Assembly: GCF_019090095.1 (NCBI RefSeq)
Contig: NZ_JAGQFP010000002.1
Location: 1,426,001-1,490,000 of the forward strand
Length of the DNA: 64,000 bases
Origin: Stutzerimonas stutzeri
Lineage (GTDB): Bacteria > Pseudomonadota > Gammaproteobacteria > Pseudomonadales > Pseudomonadaceae
Direction: 5' to 3'
This document shows, piece by piece, positions 51,794 through 60,564 of the stretch; position 1 is the first letter of the stretch; each line of letters starts with the position of its first letter. The translations under genes were made by a program, and so were the position numbers. Below the pieces are notes generated by a model. That model made no database searches, was not told the origin of the DNA, and saw only the letters and a program-made list of their open reading frames with translations.

Positions 51794-51817
51794 AGCCCCG
51801 CCAGCCGGGGCTTTTTT
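51794..51817 (+). terminator. Intrinsic terminator between the acyltransferase and lysis genes
   Basis: Stem AGCCCCG / CGGGGCT with a five-base loop, then TTTTTT on the plus strand. It stands 17 bases before the endolysin gene and upstream of the acyltransferase start. Confidence 0.8.
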
Positions 51818-51833
51818 CTGCCTGGAGAAACCC

Positions 51834-52313
51834 ATGACCCTTTCTGAAATACGGGAGCGAGCCATAGCGCCCGCTCTCGCGCTGCTGCCTGCGCGGATGT
51901 CTAGCCGAGAGGCTGAAATCATGCTGTTGGCTATCACGCAGCAGGAAGATCCGGATCAGCGGCGCCGCCAATGGCCAACCGGACCGGCGCGTGGGCTATT
52001 GCAGTTCGAACGAGGCGGCGGCGTGCGTGGCGTGCTGAATCATCCTGCAAGCCGCGACCATGCACGGCGTGTGTGCGCTGCTCGAGGTATTGCGCCGGAC
52101 CCTGCCGCGGTATGGGCTGCGCTCGAGCGTGACGACGTGCTGGCGTTTGCCTTTGGCCGTCTGCTGCTCTGGACTGACCCAAAGCCGCTTCCCGGTGAGC
52201 ATGACGCCGCTGCTGGCTGGGGGCTGTACGCACGCACCTGGCGTCCAGGTGAGCCGCATCCGGATCGCTGGCCGGCGCGATTCGCCGCGGCCGTCCGGGA
52301 GGTGATGCGATGA
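51834..52313 (+). CDS. Probable endolysin (lysozyme-like transglycosylase)
   Basis: 159 residues from the ATG at 51834 after CTGGAGAAACCC. LLPARMSSREAEIMLLAITQQEDPDQRRRQ carries a likely catalytic Glu, and GPARGLLQFERGGGVRGVLNHPAS is the substrate-cleft segment, as in lysozyme-like phage proteins. No signal peptide, so it needs a holin. It is directly followed by Rz/Rz1, which supports a lysis role. Confidence 0.75.
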   Translation: MTLSEIRERAIAPALALLPARMSSREAEIMLLAITQQEDPDQRRRQWPTGPARGLLQFERGGGVRGVLNHPASRDHARRVCAARGIAPDPAAVWAALERDDVLAFAFGRLLLWTDPKPLPGEHDAAAGWGLYARTWRPGEPHPDRWPARFAAAVREVMR

Positions 52314-52837
52314 TCGCCCTGCTCAAGCAATACCGATTGATAGCCGCCGGTGGGGTCATCCTCACGCTGATGGCCATTGCGGCTTTGGGCGCCTGGCAGT
52401 GGCAGGCCAACAGCTATGGCAAACGACTGGCGGATCTAGGCGCCGAGCATCAGGCGTTCGTACGCAACGTGGCCGAGGCGAACGCCGCGGTGATTCGCCA
52501 ACAGCAACGCGAGCGGCTGGAGCTGGAGCAGCGCCTGGCCGCCCTTGACACATCCTCTACCGAGAATCTGACCCATGCACTCATTGAAAACGATCGCCTC
52601 GAGCGCCTGTATAGCGCTGCTGATGATGAGCGTCGCCGCCTGCGGATCGAGGTCAGAGTTGCCAGAGCCGACGCCGTCGTGTCCTCCGCCACCGGCGCCG
52701 GCCGCATGGGCGATGCAGCCACCCTCGAACTCAGTACAGCAGCTGGATCAGCTGTTTGGGGTATCCGGCGAGGAATGATCGATGACCAGGCCAAGCTGGC
52801 CTATCTGCAGGAGTGGGCGAGGTCGGTAACCAAGTGA
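52310..52837 (+). CDS. Inner-membrane spanin (Rz-like)
   Basis: 175 residues. One N-terminal transmembrane helix (about 10-30, LIAAGGVILTLMAIAALGAW), then a long periplasmic coiled coil (QRERLELEQRLAALDTSS...ENDRLERLYSAADDERRRLRIEV). It works with the embedded Rz1-like lipoprotein to fuse the two membranes at lysis. Overlaps the endolysin stop by 4 bases. Confidence 0.88.
   Translation: MIALLKQYRLIAAGGVILTLMAIAALGAWQWQANSYGKRLADLGAEHQAFVRNVAEANAAVIRQQQRERLELEQRLAALDTSSTENLTHALIENDRLERLYSAADDERRRLRIEVRVARADAVVSSATGAGRMGDAATLELSTAAGSAVWGIRRGMIDDQAKLAYLQEWARSVTK
52575..52778 (+). CDS. Outer-membrane spanin lipoprotein (Rz1-like), embedded in Rz
   Basis: 67 residues read in another frame inside the Rz gene. 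The signal peptide ends in lipobox SVAAC (Cys23), followed by a Pro-rich stretch (PEPTPSCPPPPAPAAW), exactly the Rz1 form. Fully nested, as in lambda. Confidence 0.88.
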   Translation: MHSLKTIASSACIALLMMSVAACGSRSELPEPTPSCPPPPAPAAWAMQPPSNSVQQLDQLFGVSGEE

Positions 52838-53137
52838 TCAATCCGGTAACTGGCAGAGCCACGACTGCGCATAAGCAACGCCGTCGACCATCTCTATGCC
52901 GCTGAGGGTGAATCCGTTGGTGGACATCGTGTACAGGCTGACATCCATCAGAGGAGGGATAACACTGCTCACGAGTGGGTTGTCGCTGATGAGGCTAGCG
53001 ACCTGAGAGGGCCTGCCCAGCTCTGCCGGTTTCTCATGCATGATCCGGACGTCGCCATAAATCGGCGGCACGCGGCTCAGTTCACGGCTATCGATCGGCT
53101 TGCCATTGATGCGGCGGCGTCTGACATTGAAATACAT
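52838..53137 (-). CDS. Conserved small protein paired with SRAP
   Basis: 99 residues, soluble: MYFNVRRRRINGKPID..., VIPPLMDVSLYTMSTNGFTLSGIEMVDGVAYAQSWLC. It lies 2 bases downstream of the SRAP gene. Similar genes accompany SRAP genes in Pseudomonas prophages as I remember. Function unknown. Confidence 0.65.
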   Translation of the reverse strand: MYFNVRRRRINGKPIDSRELSRVPPIYGDVRIMHEKPAELGRPSQVASLISDNPLVSSVIPPLMDVSLYTMSTNGFTLSGIEMVDGVAYAQSWLCQLPD

Positions 53138-53139
53138 CG

Positions 53140-53841
53140 CTAAAGCACCGGGTCGCTGATTCGCTCAATGAGGTGTGCGCCCTCGTTCCGCACATTGCCG
53201 ACGGCCTTGTCCACTGGATACCAGTCGAATTCTTCGACGCCTAGGCTATGCTCGAGCGCGATTTCCTCGGCCTCGTCGGGCGTTAGATCAGGATCCATCC
53301 AATGGGCGGCGCACTCCGCCGAGAGCACAACAGGGCGCCGGTCGTGAATATCGATCATGCCCACATCGCTCGACGCTGTGATGATTACGAACCCGTCGCC
53401 GTCGCGTGGCTCAAGCATGCCGCCCCTTTGAAACTGCCCAAGCGCCGCCATGAATAGTGGCTCGTCGCTGCGAAACTTGATCAGATAGGGCTGCTTAATC
53501 TTCGGGTTGGCCGGGTCCTTCTTCCACTCATACCAGCCGTCAGCCGGGACGATCGCACGGCCGGTCGTCCATATGTCGCGAAAAAACCTGCTCGTCGCGG
53601 CTGTCTCCACCCTGGCGTTGATCGCCGGCGGTCTCTTCCCCTGCGCCCAAAACGGGGCGTACCCCCACTTGACCGGCTCCATGCGCAACCCGTCGTCATC
53701 CTGGTGCAGTAGCTGAACCCGCGATTGCGGCGGCACGTTGTAGCGGCCGATCGGCTCCGGATTCGTCCAGCTAATCGGCAGCTGACCCAGCGCTTCAACG
53801 TATTCGCGTGAGTATCGTGACTGGGTGATTCGTCCGCACAT
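53140..53841 (-). CDS. SRAP-family DNA-protein crosslink protein (YedK/HMCES-like)
   Basis: 233 residues from the ATG at 53841, chosen because it makes Cys residue 2 (MCGRITQ), the catalytic residue once Met is removed. RYNVPPQSRVQLL, INARVE and ADGWYEWKK (catalytic Glu) and SAECAAHWMDP are present. SRAP proteins trap abasic sites in single-stranded DNA. In a prophage it may protect replicating phage DNA. It ends the prophage next to attR. Confidence 0.92.
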   Translation of the reverse strand: MCGRITQSRYSREYVEALGQLPISWTNPEPIGRYNVPPQSRVQLLHQDDDGLRMEPVKWGYAPFWAQGKRPPAINARVETAATSRFFRDIWTTGRAIVPADGWYEWKKDPANPKIKQPYLIKFRSDEPLFMAALGQFQRGGMLEPRDGDGFVIITASSDVGMIDIHDRRPVVLSAECAAHWMDPDLTPDEAEEIALEHSLGVEEFDWYPVDKAVGNVRNEGAHLIERISDPVL

Positions 53842-53910
53842 GAACAAGACTCCTTACAGAGATGTTCCGCATAGACCGTGTGCCAAGCCAATTGTTGGGA
53901 GAGGCCGATA

Positions 53911-53961
53911 GTGACAGTTAAGTTGGCGAGCGCAAGCGATAACTGTCGCCATTACTGTCAC
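53911..53961. promoter_or_regulatory. Three candidate integrase arm-binding sites (right)
   Basis: GTGACAGTT at 53911-53919 (inverse of AACTGTCAC), AACTGTCGC at 53941-53949 and TACTGTCAC at 53953-53961. They match the pair before the integrase gene. Confidence 0.5.
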
Positions 53962-53963
53962 CA

Positions 53964-53992
53964 AATAAAAAGGGGCCTCGCTAGAGGCCCCG
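53964..53992 (-). terminator. Phage-supplied terminator for tRNA-Gly
   Basis: Stem GGGGCCTC / GAGGCCCC, loop GCTA, with the U-run on the minus strand. It follows the tRNA-Gly 3' end by a few bases and takes the place of the original terminator stranded at 14019-14046. Confidence 0.8.
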
Positions 53993-53998
53993 TAAATA

Positions 53999-54043
53999 CT
54001 GGAGCGGGCGAAGGGAATCGAACCCTCGTCATGAGCTTGGGAA
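53999..54043. repeat. attR: 45-bp direct repeat within tRNA-Gly
   Basis: Identical to attL. It forms the 3' part of the intact tRNA-Gly(CCC), so integration keeps the tRNA functional. Confidence 0.92.
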
Positions 54044-54073
54044 GCTCAGGTAATGCCATTATACGACGCCCGC
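54000..54073 (-). tRNA. tRNA-Gly (anticodon CCC)
   Basis: 74 bases on the minus strand, with GCGGGCG acceptor, anticodon stem TGAGC/GCTCA around TTCCCAA (anticodon CCC), T-loop TTCGATT and an encoded CCA end. It is the integration site of the prophage. Confidence 0.95.
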
Positions 54074-54142
54074 GGTGGGTGCCTTTGTACCAGAAGGGCG
54101 CGTGGAATTGAAGCGGGCACGGGGGGCTTTTCGGCGAAAGGC

Positions 54143-54835
54143 TCAGATCTGCGCGATTTCGCTGTCGGTCAGGCTGCGGTATTGGCCGGGTGCGAGTGTG
54201 GGGTCGAGCGTGAGCGGGCCCATGCGTTCACGGTGCAAGGCGGTGACCTTGTTGCGGAAGTGGCCGAACATGCGCTTGACCTGGTGGTAGCGGCCTTCGT
54301 GCAGCGTCAGGCGTGCCTGGCGTGGGCCCAGTAGTTCGAGTTCGGCGGGTAAGGTGGTGAGGTTCTCGAAGCGGAAGTAGAGGCCTCTGGCGAAGTGCTC
54401 GATGCAGCTGGGGTCGATGGGGTCTTCGGTTTCGACCCGATAGGTCTTGCCGAGCAGGCTTTCGGGTTGGGTGAGGCGGCGGGACCAGAGACCGTCGTTG
54501 GTGACGATCATCAGCCCGGTGGTGTTGAAGTCCAGCCGGCCAGCGATGTGCAGTTCGTGCTTGTCGGGCTCGTTCAACAATTCCAATACCGTAGGATGTT
54601 GCGGGTCGGCAGTGGCGCTGACGCAGCCGGCAGGTTTGTTGAGCATAAAGAAGCGCGCGGGCTTGCCGGCTTGCAGTACCTCGCCGTCCAGCTCGATGCG
54701 GTCGAATACGCGGATGTCACGGGTGCCATCGCAGACTGTCTTGCCATTCACCGAAGCGCGACCAGACGCCAGCAGCAGACGCGCCTGGCGATGGCTGCAG
54801 TGGGGCAGGCTGGCGAGGAAGCGGTCCGGGCGCAT
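54143..54835 (-). CDS. rsuA: 16S rRNA pseudouridine-516 synthase RsuA
   Basis: 230 residues from the ATG at 54835. N-terminal S4 RNA-binding domain (DRFLASLPHCSHRQARLLLASGRASVNG), then the RsuA-type catalytic domain with the Asp in GRLDFNTTGLMI and KTYRVE, EGRYHQVKRMF. Makes pseudouridine in small-subunit rRNA. Its start touches the stop of the CWC gene, so the two are co-transcribed. Confidence 0.92.
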   Translation of the reverse strand: MRPDRFLASLPHCSHRQARLLLASGRASVNGKTVCDGTRDIRVFDRIELDGEVLQAGKPARFFMLNKPAGCVSATADPQHPTVLELLNEPDKHELHIAGRLDFNTTGLMIVTNDGLWSRRLTQPESLLGKTYRVETEDPIDPSCIEHFARGLYFRFENLTTLPAELELLGPRQARLTLHEGRYHQVKRMFGHFRNKVTALHRERMGPLTLDPTLAPGQYRSLTDSEIAQI

Positions 54836-55044
54836 CAGGATTGGGCGGGAGGCTCGCCGCTGGCGCAACGAGGACAGATGCAGGCTTTATTCTGCGCGTC
54901 GTCGGGAATGCGTTCGCGGGCTTCGGGTGCTATCTCGGTGGTGAAGCACCAGCACGGTTGCGTCGCGGTTGCCGGATTGCTGAGGGCGCATTGATTGGGC
55001 TCGCCACAGATTGGGCATGTACTGGGATCGGGTGTGACAGTCAT
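54835..55044 (-). CDS. Cysteine-rich CWC-family protein
   Basis: 69 residues from the ATG at 55044. CPICGEPNQCAL, PCWCFT and CICPRCAS give the eight cysteines of the CWC family, probable zinc sites. Function unknown. It shares one base with the rsuA start. Confidence 0.85.
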   Translation of the reverse strand: MTVTPDPSTCPICGEPNQCALSNPATATQPCWCFTTEIAPEARERIPDDAQNKACICPRCASGEPPAQS

Positions 55045-55141
55045 AACCGCCTCCGGGCAGTGGCAGCGATAGATGTGGTGGAGCGATAAGTCGAGTTGAA
55101 AAAGAAGCCCGGCATTGCACCGGGCTTCTCGTCTCATGTCA

Positions 55142-57181
55142 TTACTTCACGCGCTGACCGGGCTTGGCGCCGCTGTCCGGGCTGAGCAGGTAGATTTCTT
55201 CACCACCAGGGCCGGCGGCCAGGACCATGCCTTCGGAGACGCCGAACTTCATCTTGCGCGCAGCCAGGTTGGCGACGTACAGGGTCAGGCGGCCTTCCAG
55301 CTTGCTTGGGTCCGGGTAGGCGCTCTTGATGCCGGAGAAGACGTTGCGCTTGGCGTCGCCGATGTCTAGCGTCAGGCGCAGGAGTTTGTCGGCGCCTTCG
55401 ACGAACTCGCACTTCTCGATCAGCGCGATGCGCAGGTCCACGGCGGCGAAGGTGTCGAAGGCGATTTCCGCGGCGATCGGCTCCTTGGTCAGCTCGCCGT
55501 TGCCAGTCGGCGCGGCGGTTTCGGTGGCGGCGAGGTCTTCTTTGGAGGCTTCGATCATGGCTTCGATTTTTGCGGGCTCGATACGGGTCAATAGCGGGGT
55601 GAAGGCGTTCAGCTGGTGATTGGCGAGCAGCGTTTGCAAGTCAGTCCAGCGCAGCGGTTCGACGTTGAGGAAACGCTCGGCGTCGGCGGCCAGGTTCGGC
55701 AGCACCGGCTTGAGGAAGATCACCAGCTGGCGGAACAGGTTGATACCGGTGGCGCAGATCGCCTGAACTTCATCCTGCATGCCTTCCTGTTTGTTCAGTG
55801 CCCAGGGCGCCTTGTCGGCAATCCAGGCGTTGGCGCGGTCGGCTAGGGCCATGATTTCGCGCATGGCGCGGGCGAAATCGCGGCTTTCATAAGCGTCGGC
55901 AATGGACGGTGCGGCGGCCTGGAAGACGTCGGTCAGCTCCGGCGAAGCGTTGCGGTCGACCATCACGCCGCCGTTGCCCTTGTGGATGAAGCCTGCGCAG
56001 CGGCTGGCGATGTTGACCACCTTGCCCACCAGGTCGGAATTGACCTTCTGCACGAAGTCTTCGAGGTTCAGGTCCAGGTCATCGACACCACGGCCGAGTT
56101 TGGCCGCGTAGTAGTAGCGCAGGTATTCCGGGTTCAGGTGCTGCAGGTAGGTGCGCGCCTTGATAAAGGTGCCGCGCGACTTGGACATCTTCTGCCCATT
56201 CACCGTCAGGTAGCCGTGCACCGCGACGGCGGTGGGCTTGCGGTAGCCGGCGCCTTCGAGCATGGCGGGCCAGAACAGGGTGTGGAAGTTGATGATGTCC
56301 TTGCCGATGAAGTGGTACAGCTCGGCGCTGGAGTCCTTTTTCCAGAACGTATCGAAATCCAGCTCCGGACGGCGGGAGCAGAGATTCTTGAAGCTGGCCA
56401 TGTAGCCGATCGGTGCGTCCAGCCAGACGTAGAAGTATTTGCCCGGCTCGTCCGGGATCTCGAAACCGAAGTAGGGCGCGTCGCGGGAGATGTCCCACTC
56501 GTGCAGGCCGCCGTCGAGCCATTCGGCGATCTTGTTGGCGACCGATTCCTGCAGGCTGCCGCTGCGGGTCCACTCCTTGAGCATCGCCTCGAAGTCGGGC
56601 AGCTTGAAGAAGAAGTGCTTGGAGTCGCGCAGCACCGGCGTGGCGCCCGAGATGGCTGAGCGTGGATTCTTCAGCTCGGTGGGCTCGTAGGTGGCACCGC
56701 ATTTTTCGCAGTTGTCGCCGTACTGGTCCTCGGCGGCGCACTTCGGGCAGGTGCCCTTGATGAAGCGGTCGGCGAGGAACATGCCCTTTTCAGGGTCGAA
56801 ATACTGGGTGACCGAGCGCGTGGCGATATGGCCGGCGTCGCGCAACCGGGTGTAGATCAGGCTCGACAGCTCGCGGTTTTCGTCCGAGTGGGTCGAGTGG
56901 AAGTTGTCGAAGTCGACCAGGAAATCGGCGAAGTCCGCGCTGTGTTCGGCCTGCACGTTGGCGATCAGCTGCTCGGGCGTGATGCCTTCTTTCTCGGCAC
57001 GCAGCATGATGGCCGAGCCGTGGGCGTCGTCGGCGCAGACATAGATGCACTGGTTGCCGCGCAGCTTCTGGAACCGCACCCACATGTCCGTCTGGATGTA
57101 CTCGAGCATGTGGCCAAGGTGAATCGAACCGTTGGCGTAGGGCAGGGCACTGGTAACGAGGATCTGGCGGGCTTCGGACAT
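55142..57181 (-). CDS. metG: Methionyl-tRNA synthetase
   Basis: 679 residues from the ATG at 57181. Class I motifs: HLGH in [10 protein letters not shown] near residue 21 and KMSKS in [11 protein letters not shown]. The zinc knuckle CPKC...CEKC lies near 145-165. The C-terminal EMAP-like tRNA-binding domain covers about 575-679 ([25 protein letters not shown]). It is divergent from mrp/apbC, the usual Pseudomonas order. Confidence 0.97.
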   Translation of the reverse strand: MSEARQILVTSALPYANGSIHLGHMLEYIQTDMWVRFQKLRGNQCIYVCADDAHGSAIMLRAEKEGITPEQLIANVQAEHSADFADFLVDFDNFHSTHSDENRELSSLIYTRLRDAGHIATRSVTQYFDPEKGMFLADRFIKGTCPKCAAEDQYGDNCEKCGATYEPTELKNPRSAISGATPVLRDSKHFFFKLPDFEAMLKEWTRSGSLQESVANKIAEWLDGGLHEWDISRDAPYFGFEIPDEPGKYFYVWLDAPIGYMASFKNLCSRRPELDFDTFWKKDSSAELYHFIGKDIINFHTLFWPAMLEGAGYRKPTAVAVHGYLTVNGQKMSKSRGTFIKARTYLQHLNPEYLRYYYAAKLGRGVDDLDLNLEDFVQKVNSDLVGKVVNIASRCAGFIHKGNGGVMVDRNASPELTDVFQAAAPSIADAYESRDFARAMREIMALADRANAWIADKAPWALNKQEGMQDEVQAICATGINLFRQLVIFLKPVLPNLAADAERFLNVEPLRWTDLQTLLANHQLNAFTPLLTRIEPAKIEAMIEASKEDLAATETAAPTGNGELTKEPIAAEIAFDTFAAVDLRIALIEKCEFVEGADKLLRLTLDIGDAKRNVFSGIKSAYPDPSKLEGRLTLYVANLAARKMKFGVSEGMVLAAGPGGEEIYLLSPDSGAKPGQRVK

Positions 57182-57374
57182 GGGGGAAATCTGCAGTCGA
57201 GGTTGCGAAGTGAGTCGGCCACTATAAAGGTGCGGCGGTTTTTTTTCATCCGCACTGGCGCGGGCGGCTGGGGTCGAATGCCTGCGCCGCGCCTGATTGC
57301 CGCGCCTGATGAGCGCAGGCGGCACCACGAGGTAAGATGCCCGTCTGTTTTACTAGGTTTCTTTGGGAGTAGTC

Positions 57375-58469
57375 ATGACCGTCACACGCGAAGCTGTCGA
57401 AGCCGTACTGCGTCAGTACACCGACCCTAACTTGAACCAGGATCCGGTGACCGCCGGTTGTGTACGCTCGATCGATGTTCAGGGCGATCGCGTCAAGGTC
57501 GAGATCGAGCTGGGCTATGCGGCCGGATTGTTCCGCAGTGGCTGGGCACAGATGTTGAGCATGGCCATTGAAGGGCTCGACGGCGTGACACGAGCGGACG
57601 TTCAGGTCGACTGTGTGATTCGTTCGCACAAGGCGCAGGATCAGGTCGAGGCGCTGGCCAACGTCAAGAACATCATCGCCGTCGCTTCCGGCAAGGGCGG
57701 TGTCGGCAAGTCTACGACCGCAGCCAACCTCGCGCTGGCGCTGGCACGCGAAGGCGCGCGCGTGGGCGTGCTGGATGCAGATATCTACGGGCCGAGCCAG
57801 GGCATCATGTTCGGCATCGCCGAAGGCACCCGACCGGAGATCCGCGACAACAAGGCATTCATTCCGCTGGAAGCCCATGGTGTACAGATCATGTCGATGG
57901 CGTTTCTCTCCGACGACAAAACGCCCATGGTCTGGCGCGGGCCGATGGTATCCGGCGCGCTGTTGCAGCTGATCACTCAAACCGCCTGGGACGATCTCGA
58001 CTACCTGGTGGTGGACATGCCGCCGGGCACGGGCGATATCCAGTTGACCCTGGCGCAGAAGGTGCCGGTGGTGGGGGCGGTCATCGTCACCACGCCGCAG
58101 GACCTGGCACTGCTGGACGCGAAGAAGGGCGTGGAGATGTTCCGCAAGGTAAACATTCCGGTACTGGGCGTGGTTGAGAACATGGCCATCCATATCTGCT
58201 CGAACTGCGGCCATGCCGAGCACCTGTTTGGCGAGGGTGGCGGTGAGAAGCTGGCGGCGCAGTACAACGTCGAGCTGCTGGCCTCCTTGCCGCTGTCGAT
58301 GGCGATTCGGACCCAGGCCGATGCCGGCAAGCCGACCGCAATTGCCGATCCGGAAAGCCAGATCGCCATGATCTATCAGCAGATGGCACGCAGCGTTGGG
58401 GCGCGGATTTCCCAAGGCGGCCAGATCATTGCGCAATCGATGCCCAACATTACGGTCAGCGACGACTGA
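57375..58469 (+). CDS. apbC: Iron-sulfur cluster carrier ATPase Mrp/ApbC
   Basis: 364 residues from the ATG at 57375. An N-terminal DUF59-like domain (about 1-90) is followed by a deviant P-loop (SGKGGVGKSTTAANLA), switch motif DYLVVDMPPGTGD and the C-terminal CSNCGH that binds the cluster. It carries Fe-S clusters to target enzymes. Confidence 0.95.
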   Translation: MTVTREAVEAVLRQYTDPNLNQDPVTAGCVRSIDVQGDRVKVEIELGYAAGLFRSGWAQMLSMAIEGLDGVTRADVQVDCVIRSHKAQDQVEALANVKNIIAVASGKGGVGKSTTAANLALALAREGARVGVLDADIYGPSQGIMFGIAEGTRPEIRDNKAFIPLEAHGVQIMSMAFLSDDKTPMVWRGPMVSGALLQLITQTAWDDLDYLVVDMPPGTGDIQLTLAQKVPVVGAVIVTTPQDLALLDAKKGVEMFRKVNIPVLGVVENMAIHICSNCGHAEHLFGEGGGEKLAAQYNVELLASLPLSMAIRTQADAGKPTAIADPESQIAMIYQQMARSVGARISQGGQIIAQSMPNITVSDD

Positions 58470-59343
58470 TCGTCGGGAGCGCCGCTTTGTAGGTTGGATT
58501 AGCCGCAGGCGTAATCCGACGATGGCGAAGGCCGGCGGCAAGCCTCGAGCGGCACGCAAATCAGTTACGGGTTGGTTTTGGTGTTCGAGTAGTTCGCGGC
58601 GAGCGACGGAAGCGCCTGTGGCGATTCCATCCTACAAACGTTGGTCGTCGGGAGCGCCGCTTTGTAGGTTGGATTAGCTGCAGGCGTAATCCGACGATGG
58701 CGAAGGTCGGCGGCAAGCTTCGAGCGGCACGTAAATCAGTTACGGGTTGGTTTTGGTGTTCGAGTAGTTCGCGCGGCGAGCGACGGAAGCGCCTGTGGCG
58801 ATTCCATCCTACAAACGTTGATCGTCGGGAGCGTCGCTTTGTAGGTTGGATTAGCCGCAGGCGTAATCCGACGATGGCGAAGGCCGGCGGCAAGCCTCGA
58901 TCGGCACGTAAACCAGTACGGGTTGGTTTTGGTGTTCGAGTGGTTCGCGGCGAGCGACGGAAGCGCCTGCGGCGATTCCATCCTACAAACGTTGATCGTC
59001 GGGAGCGTCTTTTTGTAGGTTGGATTAGCCGCAGGCGTAATCCGACGATGGCGAAGGCCGGCGGCAAGCCTCGAGCGGCACGTAAACCAGTTACGGGTTG
59101 GTTTTGGTGTTCGAGTGGTTCGCGGCGAGCGACGGAAGCGCCTGCGGCGATTCCATCCTACAAACGTTGATCGTTGGGAGCGCCGCTTTGTAGGTTGGAT
59201 TAGCCGCAGGCGTAATCCGACGATGGCGAAGGCCGGCGGCAAGCCTCGATCGGCACGTAAACCAGTTACGGGTTGGTTTTGGTGTTCGAGGGGGGCGCGC
59301 GGCGAGCGACGGAAGCGCCTGCGGCGATTCCATCCTACGAATC
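58470..59343. repeat. Five tandem copies of an about 175-bp repeat
   Basis: Units begin at 58470, 58645, 58822, 58996 and 59171, each opening with TCGTCGGGAGCG (small variants). Each unit starts with TTGTAGGTTGGATTAGCCGC and ends with a roughly inverted counterpart (GGCGATTCCATCCTAC), so it can fold on itself. Long frames cross it in several phases but have no ribosome-binding sites and repeat the same words, so I treat the region as non-coding. Confidence 0.92.
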
Positions 59344-59352
59344 GCAGGCATA

Positions 59353-59380
59353 AAAAAGCCCCGCCGAAGCGGGGCTTTTT
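59353..59380. terminator. Bidirectional terminator between the repeats and csp
   Basis: 12-bp stem AAAAAAGCCCCGC / GCGGGGCTTTTT; U-runs on both strands. It ends the leftward cold-shock transcript. Confidence 0.88.
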
Positions 59381-59395
59381 CAGAGAAGCTTCAGG

Positions 59396-59605
59396 TTAGA
59401 TAACCTGAACTTCCTCAGCTTGCATGCCCTTCTGGCCGCGGGTAGCGACGAAGGAAACTTGCTGGCCTTCTTTCAGGCTCTTGAAACCGTCGCCTTGGAT
59501 GGCGCGGAAGTGTACGAAGAGGTCGTCACCGGATTGCGGAGTGATGAAGCCGAAGCCTTTTTCATCGTTGAACCACTTAACGGTACCGGTTTGGCGATTG
59601 GACAT
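59396..59605 (-). CDS. Cold-shock domain protein
   Basis: 69 residues from the ATG at 59605. RNP1 (KGFGFI) and RNP2 (DLFVHF) are intact. It binds single-stranded RNA and DNA as an RNA chaperone. Upstream, about 150 bases up to the next gene could form a long leader typical of cold-shock genes. CspA/CspD type; the exact paralogue cannot be named. Confidence 0.93.
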   Translation of the reverse strand: MSNRQTGTVKWFNDEKGFGFITPQSGDDLFVHFRAIQGDGFKSLKEGQQVSFVATRGQKGMQAEEVQVI

Positions 59606-59922
59606 TTGAATGTCTCCTTGAACAATGTAGATGTGATTGAACGGGCAACTACCCCGAACGGTGACTGTGTGCAAGGAGTTAAAGGAGTCGTAGCAATGAT
59701 CGGATCGAAATCTAAACATGTAGCGATTCACGGTGACACATGCAGCAGCAGCCAATGAAAGATACCGCATTTCCGCAGCAATGCGAGCATTATTTTCAGT
59801 TTCTTCCCAGCGCCCGATGGGCGTGGCGCACGGTCCCAGGTGGCGGGCTTTGAACCCACCCCCTGGGCTCGGTAAGATGCATGCCTTTCTCTGACCCTAC
59901 CAGCCAAATCAGGACGCCCGCC

Positions 59923-60489
59923 ATGAGCATCAAATCGGACAAGTGGATTCGCCGGATGGCCCAGGAGCACGGCATGATCGAGCCTTACGTCGAGCGCCAG
60001 GTGCGCACCGAGGGCAACGAGCGCCTGATTTCCTACGGCGTGTCCAGCTATGGTTACGACGTGCGCTGCGCGGACGAATTCAAGGTGTTCACCAACATCA
60101 ACTCGGCCACCGTCGATCCGAAGAACTTCGACGAGAAGAGCTTCGTCGACATCAAGAGCGACGTCTGCATCATCCCGCCGAACTCCTTCGCGCTGGCGCG
60201 TACCGTCGAATACTTCCGAATCCCGCGCAACGTGCTGACGATCTGTCTCGGCAAGAGCACCTATGCCCGCTGCGGCATCATCGTCAACGTGACGCCGCTC
60301 GAGCCCGAGTGGGAAGGGCATGTGACGCTGGAGTTCTCCAACACCACGACGCTGCCGGCGAAGATCTACGCCAACGAAGGCGTGGCGCAGATGCTGTTTC
60401 TCGAGTCGGATGAAGAGTGCGAGACGTCTTACCGTGATCGTGGCGGCAAGTACCAGGGCCAGCGTGGCGTGACCTTGCCCAAGGCCTGA
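59923..60489 (+). CDS. dcd: dCTP deaminase
   Basis: 188 residues from the ATG at 59923. [13 protein letters not shown] start, [19 protein letters not shown] and the catalytic [16 protein letters not shown] are typical. It makes dUTP for thymidylate synthesis. Single gene with its own promoter region. Confidence 0.95.
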   Translation: MSIKSDKWIRRMAQEHGMIEPYVERQVRTEGNERLISYGVSSYGYDVRCADEFKVFTNINSATVDPKNFDEKSFVDIKSDVCIIPPNSFALARTVEYFRIPRNVLTICLGKSTYARCGIIVNVTPLEPEWEGHVTLEFSNTTTLPAKIYANEGVAQMLFLESDEECETSYRDRGGKYQGQRGVTLPKA

Positions 60490-60564
60490 TCCTTCTTTGC
60501 GTTGATCGCCGCGCTCGAGCGAGGCTGCCGCGTCGGCCCGCAGACCTCGCCGTTGCGTCGATCA

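Larger units (their letters stand above)
14051..54043. mobile_element. Complete temperate prophage of about 40 kb in tRNA-Gly(CCC)
   Basis: A 45-bp perfect direct repeat at both ends defines the element. It has integrase, repressor, early left and right operons, replication genes, terminase, HK97-type head, siphovirus tail, lysis cassette and a lysogenic conversion gene. No structural gene looks broken, so the prophage may be inducible. Virion type is inferred as a siphovirus: tape measure, G/GT frameshift and TipJ-like tip protein, no contractile sheath. Confidence 0.93.

Noticed and set aside
58470..59343. CRISPR array
   Set aside because: Units are about 175 bp with almost no unique spacers and there are no cas genes.
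58396..59399. Several frames of 80-170 codons in the repeat block
   Set aside because: They recur only because the unit is repeated in tandem, lack ribosome-binding sites, and read the same words in different phases.
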